Program-made: the position numbers and the translations under genes
DNA from: Promethearchaeota archaeon
Lineage (GTDB): Archaea > Asgardarchaeota > Lokiarchaeia > Sigyniarchaeales > SOKP01
DNA: 33,545 nucleotides
Direction: 5' to 3'
Assembly (NCBI GenBank): GCA_030667705.1
Contig: DAOUVJ010000011.1
Coordinates: 1-33,545, forward strand
Shown: piece by piece, positions 1-6,020 of the stretch
How the letters are laid out: every line of letters begins with the position of its first letter
Position numbering within the stretch: position 1 is the first letter of the stretch
The notes under the pieces: generated by a model
Seen by the model: the letters and a program-made list of their open reading frames with translations, nothing else
The model's database searches: none
Told to the model about the DNA's origin: nothing

Positions 1-131
1 TGAATTCATCATTAATAACCTATTGAAAGTGCAATAATATAAACAACATTTTGATAATGTGATAGTCAACTATTAAATCTAACTTTTATTTTTCACCAGA
101 GGAAATGATAATCCTCTTATATAAAAAATTG

Positions 132-138
132 AGAAAAA
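132..138 (-). terminator. T-run after tRNA-Leu
   Basis: On the minus strand the tRNA is followed immediately by a run of five T and then CTC. Archaeal RNA polymerase commonly terminates at such runs. The assignment rests only on position and composition. Confidence 0.35.
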
Positions 139-223
139 TGCAGGAGGAGGGATTCGAACCCTCGAACTCCTATGAGACTAGAGCCTCGGTCTAGCACCGT
201 TGACCATGCTTGGCAACTCCTGC
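139..223 (-). tRNA. tRNA-Leu (anticodon GAG)
   Basis: Read on the minus strand, a 7-bp acceptor stem pairs 217-223 with 140-146, a GGGTTCGAATCCC T-arm is present and the long variable arm is typical of a class II leucine tRNA. The anticodon stem (190-194 with 178-182) closes a 7-nt loop whose middle triplet is GAG (187-185), decoding CUC/CUU. A73 is the expected discriminator for leucine. CCA is not encoded; a short T-run follows. Unusual: loop position 33, nearly always U, reads C here. No intron is visible. Confidence 0.93.
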
Positions 224-235
224 TTTTCCTAGATC

Positions 236-345
236 ACAAGGTTGTATGTAACTTGCGCTGCTACGATTGTGCCGTAATGTAATTTTGGATCCTTCGGTGG
301 CAATGCCACAAAGACTCCGCTTTGCTGAAGTGTCACAACCTGATA
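236..345 (-). ncRNA. Candidate structured RNA of unknown family
   Basis: This stretch is much richer in G+C than its surroundings and has no convincing reading frame. Its ends pair with each other (239-245 with 335-341, 7 bp), as in a closed RNA domain. Inside is a strong hairpin at 292-313 with a GTGGC/GCCAC core (297-301 with 305-309), and a weaker TACG/CGTA stem around 263-277. It lies about 12 nt upstream of tRNA-Leu on the minus strand, and an A/T-rich TATA-like element at 377-386 sits at a suitable distance, so I favour the minus strand. It lacks a T-loop and 5S rRNA signatures, is too short for RNase P RNA, and does not show clean C/D boxes. An H/ACA-like guide is possible but not demonstrated. 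Confidence 0.4.
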
Positions 346-376
346 TGGGAAATGTTACTTAAATCAAGATTTCAAA

Positions 377-386
377 TATTTTAAAA
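377..386 (-). promoter_or_regulatory. TATA-like element for the minus-strand RNA unit
   Basis: ATATTTTAAA lies roughly 30-40 nt upstream (minus strand) of the start of the structured element at 345 and could drive it together with tRNA-Leu. In such AT-rich DNA similar strings are common, so this is only suggestive. Confidence 0.3.
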
Positions 387-478
387 TCAAGACTTAATTT
401 CATAAAATAAGAGAAATTTTAAAAACCTTTTTTTAAAGATAATAATAATTTTAAATAATCATATTTTGAGTAATTGTA

Positions 479-1276
479 ATGATAGATTATAAATACATTG
501 AAATAGAGTATTTTAAAAAGAAGAGTTATGCAATTTTATCCTTTAATCGCCCTTCTAATTTGAATGCTTTTAATTACGACCTTATTAGCGAGTTTTGTGA
601 TGCATTAAGAACAGTAATGAAAGAAAAATCCATCAATTGCGGGATAATAACAGGAAAGGGAAAAGCTTTTAGTGTAGGAGGCGATATTAGTGAGTTTAAA
701 GGATATGCAGACCCAGCTGTATCAATGGCTAAAATGGCAGCAAAATTACATGAAGGAATACGACTAATCAAGAGCATAAAAATTCCTTTAATAGCTGCTA
801 TCAATGGACCATGTTTTGGAGCGGCTTTAGGTTATGCTTGTTCATGTGATTTAAGATTTTGTAATGAAAAAGCTACGTTTGGAGCTGCTTTTACAGGAAT
901 TGGTCTTTCTCCTGATAGTTCTACTTCTTTCCATTTACCTAAAATTGTCGGCTATTCACTAGCATCTGAAATGATTTTGCTAAATCGTATTTTAAATTCA
1001 CAAGAAGCCCAACATTATGGGTTAGTGAATAAGATATTTTTATCAGATGATAACTTTATTGAAGAAGTAAAAAAAGTAGTTTCTCAGTTGAGTACAGGAC
1101 CTATTGAGGCTTTTCAAGCAAGTAAAATGTTAATCCATAATTCATATCTTAATGATCTCGAAACGCATTTAGAAGAAGAAGCTAAATATATTGAAATATG
1201 TGCGGGAACCGAGGATTTTCTAGAAGGATTAAATGCTTTTCTTGAAAAAAGAAGACCTAATTTTAAAAAAAAATAG
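479..1276 (+). CDS. Enoyl-CoA hydratase/isomerase (crotonase) family protein
   Basis: A full-length crotonase of 265 aa. Both oxyanion-hole segments are visible: AFSVGGDI (residues 63-70) and GPCFGAALG (110-118), followed by the CDLRF segment. Classical hydratases carry a catalytic glutamate in FGxPE; here that stretch reads FGAAFTGIGLSPD, with no Glu and an Asp at 146. That pattern resembles PaaG-type isomerases and related enoyl-CoA isomerases more than true 2-enoyl-CoA hydratases. The role is therefore acyl-CoA double-bond hydration or isomerisation with unknown substrate, probably cytosolic beta-oxidation-like metabolism. It stands alone, with AT-rich DNA on both sides; the ATG at 479 has no Shine-Dalgarno sequence and an AT-rich upstream region. 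Confidence 0.88.
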   Translation: MIDYKYIEIEYFKKKSYAILSFNRPSNLNAFNYDLISEFCDALRTVMKEKSINCGIITGKGKAFSVGGDISEFKGYADPAVSMAKMAAKLHEGIRLIKSIKIPLIAAINGPCFGAALGYACSCDLRFCNEKATFGAAFTGIGLSPDSSTSFHLPKIVGYSLASEMILLNRILNSQEAQHYGLVNKIFLSDDNFIEEVKKVVSQLSTGPIEAFQASKMLIHNSYLNDLETHLEEEAKYIEICAGTEDFLEGLNAFLEKRRPNFKKK

Positions 1277-1414
1277 TAAATATATATATTTCAATTTACT
1301 CTTCCTTAAAACTAGGATCTATGAACTTTTTATGTAATTATTTATTTTGGTTTAATAAAACTTTTTATTATGTAATTTTAATTAGTATTATACTTAGAGA
1401 AGAGTTGTGCACTC

Positions 1415-2428
1415 ATGTCAGTTGATACAAAAAAATTACAAGCGTTATTACAATGGTATATGCAGAGTATAGGAGAAAATTTAATAGCTGTTATTATTGT
1501 AAATCGAGAAGGATTAATTATCGATAAATTATTTGGCTCTTCAGAAAAACACTTGGATGAGGAAATAGTTGGTGGAGTAAGCGCTCTAGTTGAGCCTGTT
1601 TTGACAAGGATCACGAAAGAATTTAGCTCTGGATCCTTTGGTACGGGAACTTTTGATACGGAGGAATATAGATTGATTTTCTGCGAAGCTGGTCCTGAAG
1701 CTGTTTTAGTCACGATATTAGATGCAATTGCTGGAGTTGATCCAGTTTTTCCGTATGCTTATTTAACCGCAGAAAAGATTGCTCGAATTTTTGATGGAAG
1801 AACCGTAAGTCCTGTTATCCCAAAGCTAATTTCAGATAAAAAGGCGCATAATATTCAAAAAAAAGTAAATCAACTCCAAAAAATAAAAGTACAATCTGGA
1901 GAATATGCGTTCAAATTAATACTTGGAGGAGATGGCTCAGTTGGTAAGACAAGTATGGTTCATCGATTTGTTGATGACGATTTCGCAAAGGATTATAAAT
2001 CAACTATTGGAACTTCAATTATGAAGAAACAATGCAAATTTGATGGATTAGATAGCATTGTTCGATTTGTACTATGGGATCTTGCAGGACAGAGTCAATT
2101 CAAAAAAGTTAGACAATCTTACTTATCAAACGCTGAAGCAGGTATCTTAACATTTGATGTTACTAATCAAATATCATTTGAAAATATTGAAAATTGGCAT
2201 AAAGAAATCCTCTCAGCTTCCCCCAACATATCACTTATTTTAGTAGGAAATAAGATTGATTTAGAAGATGAAAGAGTAGTTTCTAGAGAAGATGGAGAAA
2301 AAACAGCTGAAAAACTTGGAACCCCATATATTGAGACATCAGCTAAGACAGGTGAAAGTATTAATGATGCTTTTAGAATGCTGGCATTGCAGATGATAAA
2401 AATAAATATTGTAGCTGAAGACATATAG
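1415..2428 (+). CDS. Roadblock domain fused to a Ras-like small GTPase
   Basis: Residues about 1-115 look like a roadblock/LC7 domain (long N-terminal helix, then AVIIVNREGLII, a middle helix, and hydrophobic strands ending near VTILD). A linker of roughly 45 residues leads to a complete Ras-superfamily G domain (about 165-337): P-loop GGDGSVGKT (171-179), switch I with TIGTS, WDLAGQ (221-226, catalytic Gln present), NKID (279-282) and SAK (309-311). There is no C-terminal cysteine for lipidation and no membrane segment. In bacteria the roadblock protein MglB regulates the GTPase MglA; here regulator-like and switch-like domains are on one chain, so the roadblock may dimerise or tether the G domain. 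Function is not known. The stop codon sits directly next to the 3' end of the opposing tRNA-Thr. Confidence 0.85.
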   Translation: MSVDTKKLQALLQWYMQSIGENLIAVIIVNREGLIIDKLFGSSEKHLDEEIVGGVSALVEPVLTRITKEFSSGSFGTGTFDTEEYRLIFCEAGPEAVLVTILDAIAGVDPVFPYAYLTAEKIARIFDGRTVSPVIPKLISDKKAHNIQKKVNQLQKIKVQSGEYAFKLILGGDGSVGKTSMVHRFVDDDFAKDYKSTIGTSIMKKQCKFDGLDSIVRFVLWDLAGQSQFKKVRQSYLSNAEAGILTFDVTNQISFENIENWHKEILSASPNISLILVGNKIDLEDERVVSREDGEKTAEKLGTPYIETSAKTGESINDAFRMLALQMIKINIVAEDI

Positions 2429-2561
2429 AGCCTCTGGGGGGAATTATTCAATCCGGAAGAAGTTTCGCGTAGTTTTTGAACCCCCGATCTACAGATTACG
2501 AATCTTTAGCATCCCCATATTAAAAGATGAGAAAGTTGCTATACCACTAAGCCACAGAGGC
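2429..2561 (-). tRNA. tRNA-Thr (anticodon CGT), interrupted by two apparent introns
   Basis: On the minus strand, GCCTCTG (2561-2555) pairs with CAGAGGC (2436-2430); the discriminator is T. The D-arm GCTT-AGTGGTA-TAGC is intact. Removing 29 nt (2534-2506) joins AC to AGA and creates a perfect 5-bp anticodon stem (ACAGA/TCTGT) around the loop TTCGTAA. A second 32-nt insert inside the T-loop (within about 2477-2444; borders ambiguous by 2 nt) separates TTC from AATT between perfect GGGGG/CCCCC stem arms (2485-2481 and 2441-2437). The spliced molecule would be 71 nt and matches archaeal tRNA-Thr. Both positions (28/29 and T-loop) are non-canonical, as known for archaeal tRNAs cut by the splicing endonuclease. 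I could not draw a clean bulge-helix-bulge for either. Confidence 0.85.
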
Positions 2562-2580
2562 AAAAGATCTGTTTAATAAG

Positions 2581-2590
2581 TATAATTAAA
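2581..2590. promoter_or_regulatory. Possible shared TATA element between tRNA-Thr and thiL
   Basis: TATAATTAAA is centred about 25 nt from the thiL start codon at 2611 on one side and about 24 nt from the tRNA-Thr 5' end at 2561 on the other. Its complement is also TATA-like. Both distances fit archaeal TATA-to-start spacing, so one box could serve two divergent transcripts, with thiL leaderless. Confidence 0.4.
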
Positions 2591-2610
2591 AACAATTATA
2601 AAATTTTTCC

Positions 2611-3633
2611 ATGTCAGATTCTACTAAATTGAAGGAACTTGGTGAAAAAAAATTAATTAGAATTATAGAGGATATCATTTTTCAAAAAACAGGTAATCAT
2701 CCCTTAAAGGATGATTCTTTTTTCTACAAAATTGACAATTATTCTCTTGAAAAAGAAAAAGTCGTGGTATTCAATTCAGATATGTTTGTTTCTACAACCG
2801 ATGCTCCAAAAAAAATGACATTTTACCAAATGGGTCGTAAAGCTATTTTAATGAATATTAGTGATTTAGTCGTGAAGGGAGTTCATCCCGTTGGTGCTTT
2901 CATTTCAATTGGATTACCGCCTAATCTTATTGTTCAATCATTTAGAGAGATAATAGAAGGTGTGGTTGATTACTGTTGCAGATGGAATGTCAGTTATATA
3001 GGAGGAGATATGAACATGACAAATGAAATCATTATAAGTCCAACAGTTTTTGGATTTGAAGATCCTACTAAAATTATATACAGAAAAGGGATGGAAACTG
3101 GAGATATTTTAGTTATTACATCGAAATTTGGCTTAACAGGTGTAGGTTTTGAAATCTTATTAAACCGATATAAAGATTTCAATAAATTTAGTAGTTATGA
3201 AAGATCTATTCAAAGTGTTTTAGTACCTTTTCTTGATGACAAAATCGCTTTTATTTTAGCAGAAAATCAACTTTCCACGGCTAGTATTGATTCGTCAGAT
3301 GGTTTGGCAAGATGTTTAAGAGAATTAATGGTATCAAATCCAGGTATGGGTTTTGATATAAATTTAAATGATAATCTGGTTGATGATGAAGCTCGATCAT
3401 TTTCAAACGTGATTGATGTCCCGCTTGAAGATTTGATATTTAACGCTGGTGAAGAATTCATCCATGTATTCACAATAGCTCCAAATAATTATGAAAAAGC
3501 AAAAAGAATTATTAAATCGAAAAATGGGAAGATTTTTGTTATAGGTAAAGTCAATTCAGAGGGTAAAATTTACATAATTAATAAAAATAAAAGAAAAGAA
3601 TTACAATCTAAGGGATTTGAACACTTCTTATAG
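2611..3633 (+). CDS. thiL: Thiamine-monophosphate kinase
   Basis: ThiL phosphorylates thiamine monophosphate to the cofactor thiamine diphosphate using ATP. The protein (340 aa) belongs to the PurM/AIR-synthase fold family and shows its landmarks in order: LKDDSFF (the usual GDD metal-binding site, with the Gly replaced), FNSDMFV, MNISDLVVKGVHP, YIGGDMN, the GDILVITSKFGLTGVG stretch at the domain junction, and SIDSSDGLARCL in the C-terminal half. Length is normal for the family. Another member (for example a selenophosphate-synthetase-like enzyme) is less likely because the SDL, GGD and SSDG motifs are in the ThiL arrangement. The ATG is about 25 nt from a TATA-like element and has no Shine-Dalgarno sequence, so the messenger may be leaderless. 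Confidence 0.87.
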   Translation: MSDSTKLKELGEKKLIRIIEDIIFQKTGNHPLKDDSFFYKIDNYSLEKEKVVVFNSDMFVSTTDAPKKMTFYQMGRKAILMNISDLVVKGVHPVGAFISIGLPPNLIVQSFREIIEGVVDYCCRWNVSYIGGDMNMTNEIIISPTVFGFEDPTKIIYRKGMETGDILVITSKFGLTGVGFEILLNRYKDFNKFSSYERSIQSVLVPFLDDKIAFILAENQLSTASIDSSDGLARCLRELMVSNPGMGFDINLNDNLVDDEARSFSNVIDVPLEDLIFNAGEEFIHVFTIAPNNYEKAKRIIKSKNGKIFVIGKVNSEGKIYIINKNKRKELQSKGFEHFL

Positions 3634-3773
3634 CCGTTGCTTCACCTTAAAACACGATATCTTAACGGTATTGAATGTACAGAAAAAGTTTTAAATTAGG
3701 GAGGATTTATTCTAATACAATTTTAATATTTCAAATGATTTAAGAACTATTTTTAAAAAAGTTCTAATGACAT

Positions 3774-3847
3774 GGGCCATTAGCGCAGGCAGGTAGCGCA
3801 GCAGGCTTTTAACCTGAAGGTCGTGGGTTCGATTCCCACATGGCCCG
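3774..3847 (+). tRNA. tRNA-Lys (anticodon TTT)
   Basis: The acceptor stem GGGCCAT (3774-3780) pairs with ATGGCCC (3840-3846), with G73 at 3847. The D-stem GCGC/GCGC, the anticodon loop CTTTTAA (anticodon TTT) and the T-arm GTGGGTTCGATTCCCAC are all clear. No intron and no encoded CCA. The outermost anticodon-stem pair is a G-A mismatch. It is followed by a T-rich run suited to termination. Confidence 0.96.
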
Positions 3848-3857
3848 TTTTTATTTT
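3848..3857 (+). terminator. T-run terminator after tRNA-Lys
   Basis: TTTTTATTTT directly follows the discriminator base of tRNA-Lys, the usual form of an archaeal terminator. Confidence 0.45.
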
Positions 3858-3971
3858 CCAAAATTTTTAATAATTCTATTTAAATTTAGTTATTTCTGTT
3901 TCCATAATAAATTAAAATAAATTACATTCTTTAATAATAAATTAATATAATTTTATATTTTTTTCAAAGTC

Positions 3972-4982
3972 ATGATAAAATCTGAGTTGAAACTCCCTTC
4001 TGATGAATCAGAGCAATTAATTATTAAATCGCAAGATATAACAAACCCAGAATATGGAAATATACCAGAAAAACGAAGTATTGATGAATTACTTCAACTA
4101 GGTATTATTAATTTGGATAAACCTAGCGGACCAACGAGTCATGAGGTAGTTTCTTGGGTTCGTAAGATACTAAATATTCCTATTGCTGGTCATGGAGGGA
4201 CTCTTGATCCTAAGGTAACAGGAATTTTGCCTTGCGGTCTTGGTAGTGCTACTCGAGTTTTGTCCGCTCTGTTATCCGCAGGAAAAGAATATGTAGGTGT
4301 CATGTATGTTCATTCACTGGAGAATCCTAAAAAAATTGAAAAAGCCTTTAAGTTATTCACTGGGAAGCTCTACCAAACACCTCCACTTAAATCGGCAGTA
4401 GTACGAAGAATGAGAATAAGAGAGATTTATTATAATAAAGTATTAGAAATTAATAAACAACACGTTCTTTTTCGTGTGGGATGCGAAGCGGGTACTTACA
4501 TTAGAAAATTATGTTTTGACATAGGAGAAACTTTATGTACTGGAGCAAATATGTTAGAACTTAGAAGGACACGAGTGGGTAATTTTCAAGAGGATAATAC
4601 TTTAATGACACTCCAAAATTTGAAGGACGCATGGGAGTTATTTCAAGAAGAAGGCAATGAATACTATATTCGTAAAGTGATTCTTCCAATGGAAGAAATG
4701 GTATCACATCTTCCTAAAATATATTTAAGAGATACTGCTGTTGATGCTATTTGTCATGGTGCAGATGTTGCCGCAGCGGGTATTTGTTATATTGATGCTC
4801 GCATTAAACCAAATATGCAAGTTGCTATAATGACATTGAAAAAAGAATTAATTGGTTTTGGTATACCCATTTTTAATGCCATGAAAATTTATAAAGCAAA
4901 ATCGGGAATAATGGTAAAAATTGATAAGGTTTTCATGAAGCGAAAAATATATCCACACTGGAAAGGAAAGAAATCAAATTAA
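3972..4982 (+). CDS. cbf5: H/ACA RNP pseudouridine synthase Cbf5 (TruB family)
   Basis: Cbf5 (dyskerin homologue) is the catalytic subunit of the H/ACA ribonucleoprotein that isomerises uridine to pseudouridine in rRNA, guided by H/ACA RNA together with Nop10, Gar1 and L7Ae; it can also act on tRNA U55. The catalytic block GGTLDPKVTGILP is present with Asp79, preceded by NLDKPSGPTSHEVV. Residues about 150-190 contain the RVGCEAGTYIRKLC segment, and the C-terminus from about residue 250 (RDTAVDAICHGADVAAAG) is a PUA domain. Length, 336 aa, is normal. A methyltransferase gene begins 12 nt downstream, suggesting co-transcription and a shared role in RNA modification. Confidence 0.94.
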   Translation: MIKSELKLPSDESEQLIIKSQDITNPEYGNIPEKRSIDELLQLGIINLDKPSGPTSHEVVSWVRKILNIPIAGHGGTLDPKVTGILPCGLGSATRVLSALLSAGKEYVGVMYVHSLENPKKIEKAFKLFTGKLYQTPPLKSAVVRRMRIREIYYNKVLEINKQHVLFRVGCEAGTYIRKLCFDIGETLCTGANMLELRRTRVGNFQEDNTLMTLQNLKDAWELFQEEGNEYYIRKVILPMEEMVSHLPKIYLRDTAVDAICHGADVAAAGICYIDARIKPNMQVAIMTLKKELIGFGIPIFNAMKIYKAKSGIMVKIDKVFMKRKIYPHWKGKKSN

Positions 4983-4994
4983 TGTGAATATAAA

Positions 4995-5627
4995 ATGACT
5001 CATGATCATCAAGATTACTCAACGACCTTACCGGATGTTTCATTGAAGATACATACGGTTCCTGTAAGTTTAAGAAGACATTTATACATGTTTAAAACTA
5101 TTACGGGTGTTTTTTCGTATAAAAAATTAGATTTAGGAACCAAAGTATTAGTAGATCACATGATCATCCCTGATAAACCAAGTATATTATTAGATTTGGG
5201 TTGTGGTTATGGAGTCATCGGAATTGTCTTGGCTTATGAATCAACCTCTAGTTCCGTGTATTTTATAGATGTAAACAAACGTGCAATTTGGTGTACCCGG
5301 GAAAATGTGAGATTAAATTTACCAAATAATAAAGGAAAATACCGAATTTATACGGGGAATTATTTTAAACCCATAGAAGAAACAAAAGTAATGTTTGATG
5401 CCATATACATGAATCCCCCCTTGCGTCAAGGTCGAAAAGAGTTTCTAGATCTTTTTAAAACCCTACCTAATTACCTAAAACCAAATGGTTCATTTCAATT
5501 TGTAATTAAGAAGAAAATGGGAGCAGAATATGTATATAAATATTTACTTGATCTATTTTCAAATGACAAAATAAAGGTTTTATGCAAACGAAGTGGATAC
5601 TGGGTATTCCATTATTATCAAACATAA
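4995..5627 (+). CDS. Class I SAM-dependent methyltransferase, RsmC/RlmG-like
   Basis: A 210-aa Rossmann methyltransferase. The SAM-binding glycine motif is DLGCGYG (residues 67-73), an acidic residue (D92 in FIDVNKRA) probably binds the SAM ribose, and the MNPPLRQG segment (139-146) is the NPP motif typical of enzymes methylating exocyclic amino groups, such as the guanine-N2 rRNA enzymes RsmC and RlmG. The N-terminus (SLKIHTVPVSLRRH) also fits this family in archaea. It follows cbf5 by 12 nt, supporting an RNA target. The exact nucleotide cannot be deduced. Confidence 0.82.
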   Translation: MTHDHQDYSTTLPDVSLKIHTVPVSLRRHLYMFKTITGVFSYKKLDLGTKVLVDHMIIPDKPSILLDLGCGYGVIGIVLAYESTSSSVYFIDVNKRAIWCTRENVRLNLPNNKGKYRIYTGNYFKPIEETKVMFDAIYMNPPLRQGRKEFLDLFKTLPNYLKPNGSFQFVIKKKMGAEYVYKYLLDLFSNDKIKVLCKRSGYWVFHYYQT

Positions 5628-5712
5628 CAATTTTTGAAAGTATTTTTTCGAATAATAACGTAAAATTTTTTAGAAATAGAATATTTCTTCATCTAATACT
5701 TACGTGAGATAT

Positions 5713-5716
5713 GAGG
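5713..5716 (+). promoter_or_regulatory. Shine-Dalgarno motif supporting the TTG start of rpoH
   Basis: GAGG lies seven nucleotides before the TTG at 5724. An ATG at 5711 overlaps it but is out of frame, so this motif favours TTG as the true rpoH start. Confidence 0.5.
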
Positions 5717-5723
5717 ATTCCTT

Positions 5724-5981
5724 TTGACTAAGAAGAAAAAAATTGACGTATTGCTCCATGAACTTGTTCCTAAACATTATCTTTTAACAAAGGAAGAAAC
5801 TAAAGAACTTTTAGATAAATTTAAAATAACTGTCACTGATTTACCTCAAATGTTTGAAAAAGACCCAGTTGCAATAGCAATCGGGGCAAAAGAGGGGGAT
5901 GTAGTTAAAATCGTGAGACAGTCTGAAACAACGGTGAAATCAATAGATTATTACCGTTTTGTTAAAAAAGAGAAAGTATAA
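5724..5981 (+). CDS. rpoH: DNA-directed RNA polymerase subunit H (Rpo5)
   Basis: The archaeal counterpart of the C-terminal, assembly domain of eukaryotic Rpb5. The 85-aa chain shows the family pattern HELVPKHYLLTKEE, then DLPQMFEKDPVA, AIGAKEGDVVKIVRQSE and a YYRFV end. The start is TTG, backed by an upstream GAGG. It precedes rpoB by about 40 nt, the conserved archaeal order, and the two are probably co-transcribed. Confidence 0.95.
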   Translation: MTKKKKIDVLLHELVPKHYLLTKEETKELLDKFKITVTDLPQMFEKDPVAIAIGAKEGDVVKIVRQSETTVKSIDYYRFVKKEKV

Positions 5982-6020
5982 TTTCATTCTCATTATAAAA
6001 AATTAATAAGGTATATAGAT

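Noticed and set aside
236-345. 5S rRNA or an intron-containing tRNA as the identity of the structured element
   Set aside because: Terminal pairing and length recall 5S, but the conserved loop sequences are absent, and there is no T-loop motif on either strand.
3742-3766. AGAACT/AGTTCT inverted repeat around an A/T core, before tRNA-Lys
   Set aside because: Too close to the tRNA for a standard TATA box and not followed by a T-run as a terminator; probably chance in AT-rich DNA.
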